A stretch of DNA of 64,000 nt from Lichenicoccus roseus (lineage in GTDB: Bacteria; Pseudomonadota; Alphaproteobacteria; Acetobacterales; Acetobacteraceae). Location: assembly GCF_005844085.1 (NCBI RefSeq), contig NZ_VCDI01000002.1, positions 62,001 to 126,000 on the forward strand. Direction: 5' to 3'. The notes under the pieces were generated by a model. That model saw only the letters and a list, made by a program, of their open reading frames with translations. It searched no databases and was not told the origin of the DNA. Every line of letters begins with the position of its first letter. Positions within the stretch are counted from its first letter, which is position 1. This document shows positions 1 through 9,416 of this stretch, piece by piece. The position numbers and the translations under genes are program-made.

Positions 1-44
1 CTGGCAGAGCGCACGGTTCTCGCCAGCCGGAACCGCGCTACCAC
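1..44 (-). CDS. Start of a probable sensor histidine kinase (truncated by window edge)
   Basis: Only about 14 codons are visible. A GTG at 44, 34 bases beyond the stop of the response regulator, opens a frame reading VVARFRLARTVRSA, an arginine-rich stretch typical of the cytoplasmic lip before the first membrane helix of OmpR-partner kinases. A TTG at 62 in the same frame is an alternative start. Position and strand (directly downstream of a PhoB/OmpR-type regulator) are the main argument; no kinase domain is visible inside the window, so the call is an inference. Confidence 0.3.
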   Translation of the reverse strand, partial: MVARFRLARTVRSA

Positions 45-78
45 GGCGCTGGCCGAAGGCAATGTCGCTAGCGCCGTG

Positions 79-759
79 TCACTCGGGCCGCACCATGTAG
101 CCGGCGTTGCGTATGGTGTGGATCAGCGCGGTCGGGAACGGCTTGTCGATCTTGTGCCGCAGCCGCGAGACATGCACGTCGATCACGTTGGTCTGCGGGT
201 CGAAATGATAATCCCAGACGCCTTCCAGCAGCATGGTGCGGGTGACCACCTGGCCGGCATGGCGCATCAGGTATTCCAGCAGCCGGAATTCGCGCGGCTG
301 CAGGTCGATCTTCTGCCCGGCGCGCTTCACCGCGCGCGACAGCAGGTCCATCTCGAGGTCGGCGACCACCAGCTTGGTCTGCGGCCCGGCCTCGCCGCGG
401 CCACGCCGGCTCAGCGCCTCGATGCGCGCCAGCAGCTCGGCGAAGGCGAACGGCTTGGTCAGGTAGTCGTCGCCGCCCGCCTTCAGGCCGGCGACGCGCT
501 CGTCGACCTGGGCCAGCGCCGACAGCAGCAGCACCGGGGTGGCGTTGTTCTGTCCCCGCAGCGTCTCGAGGATACGCAGTCCGTCGATGCCGCCGGGCAG
601 CATGCGGTCCAGGATGATGGTGTCGAAGGTCTCGCTGACGGCGAGGAACAGCCCGTCCTTGCCGTTGTCGGCCTGCTCGACCACATGGCCGGCCTCGCGC
701 AGTCCCTTGGCGACGAAGCCGCGCACCGTGGGATCGTCCTCGACCAGCAGGATGCGCAC
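79..759 (-). CDS. OmpR/PhoB-family response regulator
   Basis: DNA-binding response regulator of 226 residues. The receiver domain (about 1-115) starts VRILLVEDD with the acidic pair at 8-9, the likely phospho-acceptor Asp51 in ILDRMLPGG, and Lys102 in LTKPF. The C-terminal winged helix (about 130-224) ends in the usual HVSRLRHKID and NAGYMVRP signatures. The frame is open further upstream, but the extra 38 codons do not resemble a receiver; the GTG at 759 puts the start exactly where the family begins. It is followed by a likely cognate kinase start and preceded by an HtrA protease, so an envelope-stress role is plausible but not shown by the sequence. Confidence 0.9.
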   Translation of the reverse strand: MRILLVEDDPTVRGFVAKGLREAGHVVEQADNGKDGLFLAVSETFDTIILDRMLPGGIDGLRILETLRGQNNATPVLLLSALAQVDERVAGLKAGGDDYLTKPFAFAELLARIEALSRRGRGEAGPQTKLVVADLEMDLLSRAVKRAGQKIDLQPREFRLLEYLMRHAGQVVTRTMLLEGVWDYHFDPQTNVIDVHVSRLRHKIDKPFPTALIHTIRNAGYMVRPE

Positions 760-862
760 CGCCTCAGCCTCCAACGTCTTGCGTCTGATCCGACATAGGG
801 TGTCCGCGTCGCCGGTGACAGCGCAAGTGCCTGAATAATCCGCAATATTAGGGAAAACCAGG

Positions 863-2005
863 CTACCCGGCATCCTCCGCCGGCCGGCGTCCGACCATCA
901 TCGGCACTTCGAAGCTGTGCCCCGCGCGGACCACCGAGAGGCGTATCGAGCTGCCCGGCGCCGCGGCGGCGATGGCGCGGATCAGGCTGCGCGCGCTGTC
1001 GACCTTGTCGCCGTTCACGGTATCGACGGTGTCGCCGGCCTTCAGACCGGCGCGCATGGCGGGGCCCGAGCGATCGATCGCCACGATGGTGACGCCGGGG
1101 CCCTGGTCCGGTCGTTCCTCCAGCGTGACGCCAAGCCAGCCACGGTCGATGTGACCCTTCTCGCGCAGCTGCGCCACGATCGGGGCCACGATCTCGGACG
1201 GGATGCCGAAGCCGATGCCGACCGAGCCGCCGGTCGGCGAGACGATGGCGGTGTTGAGCGCCACAACCTGGCCGCTCATGTTGAAGGTCGGACCCCCCGA
1301 GTTGCCGGGGTTGATCGGCGCATCGAGCTGCAGGAAATCGTCGAACGGGCCGGCGCCGATATCGCGGCCGCGCGCCGAGACGATGCCCGCGGTCACCGAC
1401 GACCCCAGTCCGAACGGGTTGCCTGCGGCCATGATCCAGTCGCCGACCTCGACGTGCCGGCTGTCGCCCCAGCTCACCCAGGCCAGCGGCTTGGCGGGCT
1501 TCACCGCGATCACCGCGATATCGGTCAGCTCGTCGGTGCCGAGCAGGCGCGCCGGCAGCTCGGTGCCGTCGGAGAACGAGACGGTGATCTTGTCGGCGTT
1601 GCCCACCACGTGGTTGTTGGTGACGATGATCCCGGCGGGATCGATCACGAAGCCCGAGCCGGCGCCCAGCATCTGCTCGCGCCGCTTGCGCATCCGGTCG
1701 CGATACTGCTTCTCGAACGGAGTGCCGCGCAGTGCCGGCGGCACCTTGATGCGGCCACTATCGTTGCCCCCCTCGTCCTCGACATCCTGGGTCACCGCGA
1801 TGTTGACCACCGCAGGCACCACCCGCCGGACCAGCGGCGCGAAGCTGAGCGGCCCGGAACGCACCAGGGGCGGCACCGTCGGCAGGGTGGCCAGCATGTC
1901 GGATGCAACGGCGTCCTGCGCCCAGGCCGGCACCGCCGGAAGGGAGGCGGCCGCAAGGGCGAGCAACAGGCTGGCACCCGGTCGACCGGTCAGGCGGATC
2001 AGCAT
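863..2005 (-). CDS. Periplasmic serine endoprotease, HtrA/DegQ-like
   Basis: Exported trypsin-like protease of 380 residues. A signal peptide spans about 1-29 (cleavage after PAWA). The catalytic triad is intact: His132 in TNNHV, Asp162 in ELTDIAV and Ser236 in GNSGG. A single PDZ domain covers about 280-370 (RGWLGV start, DTVDTVNG). With one PDZ rather than two it resembles DegS-length proteins, but the cleavable-looking signal and the HtrA loop sequence favour a soluble periplasmic DegQ-like enzyme. The ATG at 2005 is chosen because the signal peptide starts there; 23 further open codons upstream look non-coding. It lies between hrpB and a response regulator on the same strand. Confidence 0.9.
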   Translation of the reverse strand: MLIRLTGRPGASLLLALAAASLPAVPAWAQDAVASDMLATLPTVPPLVRSGPLSFAPLVRRVVPAVVNIAVTQDVEDEGGNDSGRIKVPPALRGTPFEKQYRDRMRKRREQMLGAGSGFVIDPAGIIVTNNHVVGNADKITVSFSDGTELPARLLGTDELTDIAVIAVKPAKPLAWVSWGDSRHVEVGDWIMAAGNPFGLGSSVTAGIVSARGRDIGAGPFDDFLQLDAPINPGNSGGPTFNMSGQVVALNTAIVSPTGGSVGIGFGIPSEIVAPIVAQLREKGHIDRGWLGVTLEERPDQGPGVTIVAIDRSGPAMRAGLKAGDTVDTVNGDKVDSARSLIRAIAAAAPGSSIRLSVVRAGHSFEVPMMVGRRPAEDAG

Positions 2006-2070
2006 CGTCTCATTCCGAGACCATCCTAGGTTCAAAATGAACGGAACAGTAAAATAATGCGCGCGCAGTC

Positions 2071-4641
2071 TCACCGTTGCGACGTCCGGGGGTGCCCGGC
2101 CCCGGCCCTGGACGACAAGGCGGGATTTTCCGGCCAGTCGTGCTTCGGATAGCGGCCACGCAGGTCTTTCCGGGTTTCGATCCAGGCACCCGTCCAGAAG
2201 CTGGCGAGGTCACCGGTGATCGCCGCCGGCCGACCCGCCGGCGATAGCAGCGCGAGCCGCAGCCTGACGCGGCCCTGCGCCAGCGTCGGCGTCACGGTCA
2301 GGCCGTAGAAAGCCTGCGCGCGGGCGGAGGCGAGCGGCTCCGGGCCGGTGTAGTCGATCGCCGCACGGCTTCCGCCGAGGTCGAGATGGGTCGGCAGCGC
2401 ACGATCGAGGGACGCCGCCTGCCTTGGATCGAGCTGGGCGCGCAGCAGGGCGTGCAGGTCGAGTGTGCCGAGGTCGGCGAGTTTCGTGCATCCGGCAAGG
2501 CGCGGCGCGAGCCAGTCCTGCGCCCGCTCCGCCAGCGCCGGGTCCGAAAGGTCCGGCAGCGCCGCGCCGAGCCCGAGATCGTCCAGCGGCGCGCGACGGG
2601 CCACCGCCACGCGGGCCTGCAACTGGCACGCCGCCTCGCTCCAGTCGAGCGTCGCGCGCAGGTTGCGCGCGGCGGTCGCTGCCAGGAGGGCAGCCACCTC
2701 GTCCGGGTCGGCGGCGACGGTACGGTCGCGCAACACCAGCGCGCCGAGCCGGGTCCGCCTCCGGCTCAGCACCGCGCCGCTGACCGGATCGAGCGCGCTC
2801 TCCACCTGCTCGGTGGTGCGCGCCAGCAGCGACGCCGGCAGGGCGTCGGGATCGAGTGCCGCCGCCAGCCGGATCTGGGCCGCGGTGCGCACCTGCAGTG
2901 CTGCCGCCACCAGCAGGCCGGCGCCGGCGAGGGCGTCGTCGCGCCCGAGCCTGGCGCTGCCGCCGCCGGAGAGCCGGAATGCGCCGGGCTCGCCACGGCG
3001 CTGTGCGACGCGGTCGGGGAACGCCGCCGCCAGCAGACCGGCGACGTCGCCATGCGCCGGCGCACTGGTGCCGAGCCGGCGGCGGAACTGGGTGGCGGAT
3101 TGCCGGATGCGGGCGAGGGAGGCCCGATCTGCATGGGGTGCATCCGCGCCGGCCAGCAGCGCCAGGCGCAGGGCGATGTCGACCGGCGGGTCAGCCACGC
3201 CACTACCCGGGCGCGGTCGCAGCGGGTCGCGCTCCTCCAGCAGGGCTGCGAGGTCGGCGGCCAGCGCGCGCTCGGCGGCGTTGCGTGCGGCCAGCATCAT
3301 CGCCGCCAGCCTCGGATGCGCGCCGAGTGTCGCCATCTTCTGGCCCACCTCGGTGATGGCGCCACTGCTGTCGAACGCGCCGAGATCCGCCAGCAGGCTG
3401 CGCGCCGCCTCGCTGGCGCCGTTCGGCGGCGGGTCGGGCAGCGGCAGGTCGGCGAGCGTGGTGCCCATCGACGCGGTCCAGGCGGCGACGTCCAGGCGCA
3501 GGCCGGAGAGCTCGGCATCGAAGATCTCGGGGCGGTCGTGCAGGGCGAGGCTGCGCTGGGTGGTCGTGGTCCAGAGCCGCACTGCCAGCCCGGGTGCCTC
3601 GCGACCGGCGCGGCCGGAGCGCTGCGCCGCCGCCGCCCGGCTGATCCGCAGCGTCTCCAGCCGCGACAGCCCGCTGCCGGCATCGAGCCGGGGCGCCCGC
3701 CGCCATCCGCCATCGACGACGATGCGCACCCCCGGCACCGTCAGCGAGGTCTCGGCGATCGAGGTCGCCAGCACGATCCTGCGTGCCCGGTCGCCGGCCG
3801 GGGCCTGCAGCACCAGGTCCTGCTGCGCCGGCGGCAGCTCGCCATGCAGCGGCAGGACATGAGCGGCGACGCCGGCAAGTGCTGCAGCCACCCGCCTGAT
3901 CTCGCCGACGCCGGGGAGGAAGGCCAGGATGTCGCCCGGTGGCGTCGCCGGATCGGCGAGCAGGCCGCGCAGGGTCCGTGCCATCGCATCCGGCAGGTCG
4001 CGCAGGCCGGTCGGGTCGCGCGCCGCGTGCCGCACCTCGACCTCGAACAGCCGGCCTGCGCTTTCGATGACCGGAGCCTGCAGCCGCGCCGAGAGCGCGG
4101 CGCCGTCGACGGTGGCCGACATCGCCAGCAGGCGCAGCTCGGGCCGCAGGGTGCGCTGCAGGTCCAGGCAGAAGGCCAGCGCGAGATCGCCGTCGAGGCT
4201 GCGCTCGTGCACCTCGTCGAGGATGACGCAGCCGACGCCATCGAGCAGCGGATCGGCCAGCAGCCGCCGCACCAGCAAACCCTCGGTGACCACCTCGATA
4301 CGGGTGCGCGCCGACACCGCGTGGTCGATCCGGGTGCGGTAGCCGACCAGCTCGCCGGCCTGCTGGCCGATCAGCGACGCCATGCGATGCGCCGCCGCCC
4401 TGGTCGCCAGCCGGCGCGGCTCCAGCATGACGATCTTCCGGTCGCCGAGCCACCCGGCGCCGAGCAGCGCCAGCGGCACCAGCGTGGTCTTGCCGGCACC
4501 CGGCGGCGCGATCAGCACGACGTTGGCGGCGGCCCCGGTTCCCGGCTCATCGCGCCCGAGCGCTGCCAGCAGGGCAGGCAGCGCGTCCGAGACGGGCAGC
4601 GATTCCACGAGGGCATCGGAAAGGGTGATCGCACCGGACAT
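2071..4641 (-). CDS. hrpB: ATP-dependent RNA helicase HrpB
   Basis: DExH-box helicase of 856 residues, the usual HrpB length. Walker A is APPGAGKT (45-52), the DEVH box is 142-145, the SAT motif is AMSATVDG, and motif VI appears as QRSGRAGR. The long C-terminal region carries the HrpB-specific part ending in KDLRGRYPKHDWPENP. The protein is a cytoplasmic helicase of poorly defined RNA role. The ATG at 4641 is selected because homologous sequence begins there (SDALVESLPVSDALPAL); 87 more open codons upstream run antisense into the dsbD promoter region. It is transcribed divergently from dsbD, with the starts only 70 bases apart. Confidence 0.92.
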   Translation of the reverse strand: MSGAITLSDALVESLPVSDALPALLAALGRDEPGTGAAANVVLIAPPGAGKTTLVPLALLGAGWLGDRKIVMLEPRRLATRAAAHRMASLIGQQAGELVGYRTRIDHAVSARTRIEVVTEGLLVRRLLADPLLDGVGCVILDEVHERSLDGDLALAFCLDLQRTLRPELRLLAMSATVDGAALSARLQAPVIESAGRLFEVEVRHAARDPTGLRDLPDAMARTLRGLLADPATPPGDILAFLPGVGEIRRVAAALAGVAAHVLPLHGELPPAQQDLVLQAPAGDRARRIVLATSIAETSLTVPGVRIVVDGGWRRAPRLDAGSGLSRLETLRISRAAAAQRSGRAGREAPGLAVRLWTTTTQRSLALHDRPEIFDAELSGLRLDVAAWTASMGTTLADLPLPDPPPNGASEAARSLLADLGAFDSSGAITEVGQKMATLGAHPRLAAMMLAARNAAERALAADLAALLEERDPLRPRPGSGVADPPVDIALRLALLAGADAPHADRASLARIRQSATQFRRRLGTSAPAHGDVAGLLAAAFPDRVAQRRGEPGAFRLSGGGSARLGRDDALAGAGLLVAAALQVRTAAQIRLAAALDPDALPASLLARTTEQVESALDPVSGAVLSRRRTRLGALVLRDRTVAADPDEVAALLAATAARNLRATLDWSEAACQLQARVAVARRAPLDDLGLGAALPDLSDPALAERAQDWLAPRLAGCTKLADLGTLDLHALLRAQLDPRQAASLDRALPTHLDLGGSRAAIDYTGPEPLASARAQAFYGLTVTPTLAQGRVRLRLALLSPAGRPAAITGDLASFWTGAWIETRKDLRGRYPKHDWPENPALSSRAGAGHPRTSQR

Positions 4642-4711
4642 CACGCCTGTGTATGGCGCGCGCCGGTTCAACACCATGTCCGGACGTCGTGCCGGTGCTA
4701 TTGAGGCGGTC

Positions 4712-6808
4712 ATGCTGTGCCTGCGTCTGCTGCTCCCGATCCTGCTCCTCGCCTTCCCGATGCGTGCCGCGTGCGCCGCGGAGAGCAACGTCGTCGCCAC
4801 CGACCATGACAGCGTGAGCCTGGTCACCGGCAGCGACGGCTTCTCCCCCGGCGGCACGCTCGCGGTCGGGTTGCGGCTGAAGCTGGCACCGGGCTGGCAC
4901 ACCTACTGGTCCAACCCCGGCGATGCCGGCGAGGCGCCGACCATCGACGTCACCGCCGGCGGGCCAGCCGCGGGCCACACCGCGCAGATCGACTGGCCGA
5001 CGCCGCGGCGCCTGCCGGACGGGCCGTTGATGAGCTATGGCTACACCGGCGACGTGGTGCTGCCGATGCGCCTCGCGCTCAGTGCGCCAGGCGAGGGGAG
5101 CGGGGGCACCCCCCTGCTGCTGAAGGCCGACGCCCAGTGGCTTGCCTGCGCGAACGTCTGCGTTCCCGAACATGGCAGCTTCACCCTGCGGCTGCCCGCG
5201 GGGGGCGCGGCGACGCGTGCCTCCGCCCAGGCGCCCTTGTTCGCGCAGGCGGCGGCCGGTCAGCCGCGGCCGTCGCCCTTCAAGGCCAGCCTCACTCCGG
5301 CCGGCCTGGAGCTCTCGGGCAGCGGGCTGGACGCGCAGGCGGTGCACGACGCCTGGTTCCTGCCGTCGGCCCCGGGCCTGATCGACCAGGTTGCGGCGCA
5401 GCCTGTGCAGGTGACGCCGGGACTGGTCCGGATCGGCCTCAAGCCGCTGCCGGATCTCGCCCGCGCAAAGGGCCTCGACGGGGTGGTGGTGCTGCGCGAC
5501 GTCGCCGGCAACGAGAGCATGCTGAGCGTGTCGGCCCCCCGCGCCGCCCCTCGCGCCAGATCGTCCGGCTTCGCGGTATCGGATCTTCCCCGCCTGCTGC
5601 TGCTGGCCCTGCTCGGCGGCATCGTGCTGAACCTGATGCCGTGCGTGTTCCCGGTTCTGGCGATGAAGGCGCTGGCGTTCAGCCGCATCGCCGGATCGCA
5701 CCATGCCGAGCAGCGGGCGAGCGTCGCCTTCTATACCGGCGGCGTGCTGGTCGCCTTCGCGGCCCTCGGCGCCCTCATGCTCGGATTGCGGGCGGCGGGA
5801 TCGGCGGCCGGCTGGGGCTTCCAGTTCCAGTCGCCGCTGTTCGTCGCCGCCACCTGCTGGCTGCTGTTCGCCGTCGGCCTGAACCTCGCCGGCCTATACG
5901 AGATCGGCGGCAGCTTTGCGGGGATGGGGCAGGGGCTGGCCTCCCGCCGCGGTCATGCCGGAGATTTTGCCACCGGCCTGCTCGCGGTGCTGGTGGCGAC
6001 GCCCTGCACGGCGCCGTTCATGGGTGTTGCGATCGTCGGTGCTCTTGCCGCTCCCGCCGTGGTCGGCATGGCGGTGTTCCTGACCATGGGGCTTGGCCTT
6101 GCCCTGCCCTACGCGGTGTTTGCCCTGGTGCCCGGGCTGGCGAGGCGGCTGCCGCGACCCGGCACCTGGATGGTGGTGCTGCGGCAGGCGCTCTCGTTCC
6201 CGATCTTCGCCTCGTGCGTATGGCTTGCCTGGGTGCTGTCGATCGAGGCCGGGGATCGCGGCGTGCTGCTGCTCGGCGCGGGACTGGTGCTGCTGGCCCT
6301 GGCCGGCTGGCTGCTCGGCCTGTCGCAGCGGGCCGTCACCGCATCGGCGCCACGGCGCGGCCGCTGGTGCATGGCGGCGTCGGCGCTGAGCCTGCTGGCC
6401 ACGCTGGCCCTGCTACCTGACCTGCCCGGCCTCGGCGCCCGTAGCGCTGCCGCCGGCGGTGCCGGCCTCGTCCCCGGCACCGAGCCGTTCAGCGAGGCGC
6501 GGCTGGCCGATCTGCGCCGGCAGGGGCGTCCGGTGTTCGTCGACATGACCGCCGCCTGGTGCGTGACCTGCCTCGTCAACGAGCGCCTGGCGCTGGCCCC
6601 CCAGCAGGTGCGGCAGGCCTTCTCGTCGCATCATGTCGCGACCCTGCGCGGCGACTGGACCAACCGTGACGAGCAGATCGGCAGCTTCCTGCGCGACCAC
6701 GGCCGCGACGGGGTGCCGTTCTACATGTTCTATCCGCCGGGTGGCGACGGCCACGCGCTGCCGCAGATCCTCACCGCAGATCGCGTGCTGCACGAAGTCG
6801 GCGGCTGA
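4712..6808 (+). CDS. dsbD: Thiol:disulfide interchange protein, DsbD/ScsB type
   Basis: Inner-membrane electron carrier of 698 residues that moves reducing power from cytoplasmic thioredoxin to periplasmic partners. A signal peptide spans 1-22. The N-terminal periplasmic domain contains GWHTYWSNPGDAG and the pair Cys146/Cys150. The membrane domain has the paired cysteines Cys311 (NLMPCVFPV) and Cys432 (ATPCTAPF). A thioredoxin-like C-terminal domain has Cys617 and Cys620 in AAWCVTC. The CxxxC N-terminal domain resembles ScsB-type rather than classical E. coli DsbD. The ATG at 4712 begins the signal peptide; open codons upstream are antisense to hrpB. The stop lies five bases from the convergent clpS stop. 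Confidence 0.92.
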   Translation: MLCLRLLLPILLLAFPMRAACAAESNVVATDHDSVSLVTGSDGFSPGGTLAVGLRLKLAPGWHTYWSNPGDAGEAPTIDVTAGGPAAGHTAQIDWPTPRRLPDGPLMSYGYTGDVVLPMRLALSAPGEGSGGTPLLLKADAQWLACANVCVPEHGSFTLRLPAGGAATRASAQAPLFAQAAAGQPRPSPFKASLTPAGLELSGSGLDAQAVHDAWFLPSAPGLIDQVAAQPVQVTPGLVRIGLKPLPDLARAKGLDGVVVLRDVAGNESMLSVSAPRAAPRARSSGFAVSDLPRLLLLALLGGIVLNLMPCVFPVLAMKALAFSRIAGSHHAEQRASVAFYTGGVLVAFAALGALMLGLRAAGSAAGWGFQFQSPLFVAATCWLLFAVGLNLAGLYEIGGSFAGMGQGLASRRGHAGDFATGLLAVLVATPCTAPFMGVAIVGALAAPAVVGMAVFLTMGLGLALPYAVFALVPGLARRLPRPGTWMVVLRQALSFPIFASCVWLAWVLSIEAGDRGVLLLGAGLVLLALAGWLLGLSQRAVTASAPRRGRWCMAASALSLLATLALLPDLPGLGARSAAAGGAGLVPGTEPFSEARLADLRRQGRPVFVDMTAAWCVTCLVNERLALAPQQVRQAFSSHHVATLRGDWTNRDEQIGSFLRDHGRDGVPFYMFYPPGGDGHALPQILTADRVLHEVGG

Positions 6809-6813
6809 TCACC

Positions 6814-7119
6814 TCACTCCTCGGGTTCGGTGGTGAACAGCAGCGGATATTCCTTGCGGCGTGCCATGTCGGTGGCGTTCGCAGCCTTCGTCTCGGCGAT
6901 GTCCTTGGTGAACACGGCGACCACGCAGACGCCGCGCTGGTGCGCCGTCGTCATAACCTGGTTGGCCTGCTCCTCGGCCATCTTGAACTCGGCCTTGAGG
7001 ACCATCACCACGAAGCCGCGCGGCGTGAAGTCGTCGTTGACCAGCATGACCTTGTAGAGACGCGGCCGCTCGACCTTGATCTCCGGAAGGACGCGCGGGG
7101 TGGTGACGGTCTCGGGCAT
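6814..7119 (-). CDS. clpS: ATP-dependent Clp protease adaptor ClpS
   Basis: Adaptor of 101 residues that delivers N-degron substrates to ClpA(P). The substrate-pocket residues are visible: Asn28-Asp29-Asp30 in VMLVNDDFTP and the conserved His60 in TTAHQRG. The length is normal for ClpS1-type proteins. clpA, which often follows, is not downstream here; the neighbour is dsbD convergent. The previous gene on this strand is an unrelated lipoprotein, 35 bases upstream. Confidence 0.95.
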   Translation of the reverse strand: MPETVTTPRVLPEIKVERPRLYKVMLVNDDFTPRGFVVMVLKAEFKMAEEQANQVMTTAHQRGVCVVAVFTKDIAETKAANATDMARRKEYPLLFTTEPEE

Positions 7120-7154
7120 CTGAAAGCATCCACGGATATGGTGACGGGGGCCGC

Positions 7155-8279
7155 TCAGTAGCCGGGAGGGGTGGCCCCCTGGGCCGGATAGGGGGCCGGA
7201 TAGGGCGTCGGAGCCGTGCTCGGAGGCGCCTGCAGGAAGCTAGGCGGCGGCGACCGCGGCATTGCGGGTGCCGGAGCCAGGCTGTTGCCTGAAGGTGCAC
7301 CGTCGGGGAAGACCGGATCCGGCGCCGACATCGCGGGTGCGGTCCCATCGGGCGGGACCGTGGCGGTGGCCGGTGGCACCGGGGGCGGCAGCGCCGAGCC
7401 GGGCGGCGCCAGCACCACCGGCCCGTTGCTCTGGACCGGGACCGCGCCGATTGGGGTCGTGCCGACAGGCGCGCCGGGATAGGACGTGCCGACAGGCGCG
7501 CCGGGGTAGGACATGCCGACAGGCGCGCCGGGGTAGGACGTGCCGGCAGGCGCGCCGGGATAGGACGTGCCGGCAGGCGCGCCGGGATAGGACGTGCCGA
7601 CAGGCGCGCCGGGATAGGACGTGCCAGCCGGGGCCGGATAGCCCGGGCTGCCCGGGGGAGGCAGGCTCTGCTGCTCCACGCTGCCGGCCAGCGGCGCGCC
7701 GCCGGCATCGACCAGCCAGTCGCGCAGCGACCTCCGTACCTGGAACTCCAGCTCCACATTCATATCCTGCATCATCTGCCGGTCGAGATCGTAGAGCTGC
7801 CGCCGCGTGCCACCGGCGGCGTCAGGATCGCCCGGCACCAGCTGCCGCGACACGTGCGCCTCGGCATAGCCCGCATGGCCGCCATTGGCTGTGATGATGT
7901 CGAGATGCACCGCCAGGTGGCCGTCCAGGGCGCCGGTCGATCCCTGGACGATCGAGGCGCGGTCGATGGTGAAAACGGCGCTGCCGGAGTTGCCGGCGGC
8001 TACCAGCCGGTCCTGGGCGAGCCGCTGCAGCGCCTGGTCGGGAGGCACCGGCGCGGTCTGGGCGATATCGCCGGGTTCCGGGCCGGCCTGCTGGACATGG
8101 TCCACGACGGTGAGCGTGGCGACATTCATCCGCAACTTCGGCAGGTAGCTGTAGTCGGGCGGCGGGAAGCTCGCCGGCGCCTCCTCGGAGCCGCCGCAGC
8201 CTGACAGCGCGAGGCTGCCGCAGAGCATGAGGGCCGCACCCAGCCGGATCGCCGGCGCACGCAACGGGGCAGAAATCAT
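7155..8279 (-). CDS. Lipoprotein with Pro/Gly-rich nonapeptide repeats, function unknown
   Basis: Predicted lipoprotein of 374 residues, function not recognised. The ATG at 8279 gives an N-terminus with positive charge, a hydrophobic core and lipobox LALSGC. Residues about 30-190 form the only globular-looking part, with a region predicted to bind or assemble (VATLTVVDHVQQ, DLDRQMMQDMNVELEFQVRRSLRDW). The rest is low-complexity Pro/Gly/Ala sequence containing six copies of the nonapeptide SYPGAPxGT, then proline-rich spacers to the C-terminus. The repeats suggest a flexible stalk or cell-wall-spanning linker. It sits between hslO (upstream, same strand) and clpS. Confidence 0.75.
   Translation of the reverse strand: MISAPLRAPAIRLGAALMLCGSLALSGCGGSEEAPASFPPPDYSYLPKLRMNVATLTVVDHVQQAGPEPGDIAQTAPVPPDQALQRLAQDRLVAAGNSGSAVFTIDRASIVQGSTGALDGHLAVHLDIITANGGHAGYAEAHVSRQLVPGDPDAAGGTRRQLYDLDRQMMQDMNVELEFQVRRSLRDWLVDAGGAPLAGSVEQQSLPPPGSPGYPAPAGTSYPGAPVGTSYPGAPAGTSYPGAPAGTSYPGAPVGMSYPGAPVGTSYPGAPVGTTPIGAVPVQSNGPVVLAPPGSALPPPVPPATATVPPDGTAPAMSAPDPVFPDGAPSGNSLAPAPAMPRSPPPSFLQAPPSTAPTPYPAPYPAQGATPPGY
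7459..7620 (-). repeat. Six tandem 27-bp in-frame repeats inside the lipoprotein gene
   Basis: Six consecutive 27-base units encode SYPGAP(A/V)G(T/M). Units differ by only a few bases, mostly A/G at the Ala/Val codon and at the Gly wobble; one unit has Met for Thr. Exact codon-length periodicity and near identity point to recent slippage or unequal crossing-over, so copy number probably varies between strains. Confidence 0.95.
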
Positions 8280-8323
8280 CGGCAACTCCAGGGTCGAGGC
8301 CAGACTGCGCATTCGGCCGCCGG

Positions 8324-9352
8324 TCAGCCGGCAGCGCTCCCCTTAACGCTCTCGCGCGGGAAGCGGAAATCGAAGGCGCAGAACTCGCAGGTCATCACGA
8401 TGTCGCCGCCGACCTGCATGTGGTCGAGATCCTCGCTCGGGAAGCCCTCGAGGATGCCGGCCAGCCGGGCGCGCGAGCAGCGGCAGCCATAGGCCAAGGC
8501 ACGCGGGCGGTCGGCGGCGACGCCTTCGCTGTGGAACAGCCGATACAACAGCTCCTCCGCCGAGAGGGCGTCATCGAGCAGTTCGCCGTCGGTCAGCGTG
8601 GCCGCCAACATCAGCGCGGTGCGCCAGCTTTCGACCGCGGTGTCGCGCGTGCTGGCGGCCGCGTCCAGGCGCTGGTTGTCCAGTTCGACCCCGTCCTGCA
8701 GGGCGAGTCCGGAGGCGGTGCCGGCGCCCTCGGCGTGGCCGCCGCCATGCGCGATACGCTCCAGCACCAGGGCGGCGGCGCGCCAGCCGGTGTCGGTGTG
8801 CTGCGCCGACAGCCTGACGCTGCAATCATGCTGCTCGGAGGTCTCGAAATAGTGCTGCGCCATCTCGGCCAGGCTGTCGCCCTCGATGGCGACGATGCCC
8901 TGGTGACGCTCCATCGCGCCGCCCTGGTCGACCGTGAAGGCGAGATAGCCGCTGCCGAGCAGGGCCGCCGCATTGGGCTCCGGGTCGGTCTGAAGCAGGG
9001 CGGCGAAACGCTCCGGATCGGTGCGGGCGTAGAAGCGCAGCGCGCCGGCTTCGGTGCAGTCGGCCAGCAGGATCGAGACCGGACCATCGCCCTTGGCCTG
9101 CAGGCTGAACGAGCCCTGGAATTTCAGCGCCGAGGCCAGCCCCGCCACCAGCGCCAGCGCCTCGCCGGCCAGCCGGTTGACCGGCTCCGGATTGTCGTGC
9201 CGCGAAATCAGCGCATCGGCGAGGACGCCGAGCCGGACCAACCGGCCGCGCACCGGACGGTCCGGCATGTAGAAGGGCACGATGCCGCGAGGCACCACGA
9301 TATCGGGCACGTCGGGGCGGCTGGTATCGAGAAAGGCGGGTGTTTCGACCAT
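8324..9352 (-). CDS. hslO: Redox-regulated holdase chaperone Hsp33
   Basis: Cytoplasmic chaperone of 342 residues activated by oxidation and unfolding. The four zinc-binding cysteines of the redox switch are present: Cys290 and Cys292 (GCRC) and Cys322 and Cys325 (CEFC). The N-terminal domain includes LKFQGSFSLQAKGDGP and the linker region CSRARLAGIL. The protein is longer than E. coli Hsp33 (about 290) because of an N-terminal extension of about 30 residues, typical of alphaproteobacteria. The ATG at 9352 fits this; further open codons upstream are antisense-like. It is the last gene of the argD-argF-hypothetical-hslO group. Confidence 0.95.
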   Translation of the reverse strand: MVETPAFLDTSRPDVPDIVVPRGIVPFYMPDRPVRGRLVRLGVLADALISRHDNPEPVNRLAGEALALVAGLASALKFQGSFSLQAKGDGPVSILLADCTEAGALRFYARTDPERFAALLQTDPEPNAAALLGSGYLAFTVDQGGAMERHQGIVAIEGDSLAEMAQHYFETSEQHDCSVRLSAQHTDTGWRAAALVLERIAHGGGHAEGAGTASGLALQDGVELDNQRLDAAASTRDTAVESWRTALMLAATLTDGELLDDALSAEELLYRLFHSEGVAADRPRALAYGCRCSRARLAGILEGFPSEDLDHMQVGGDIVMTCEFCAFDFRFPRESVKGSAAG

Positions 9353-9416
9353 CCGGCCAAGATAGGGAGGGCGCCCGAGGATCGCCAGTCGCCGAAGTCG
9401 CGGCCGCCGGAACCCC

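Noticed and set aside
7459-7620. CRISPR-like repeat array
   Set aside because: Units are contiguous with no spacers and keep the reading frame of a lipoprotein.
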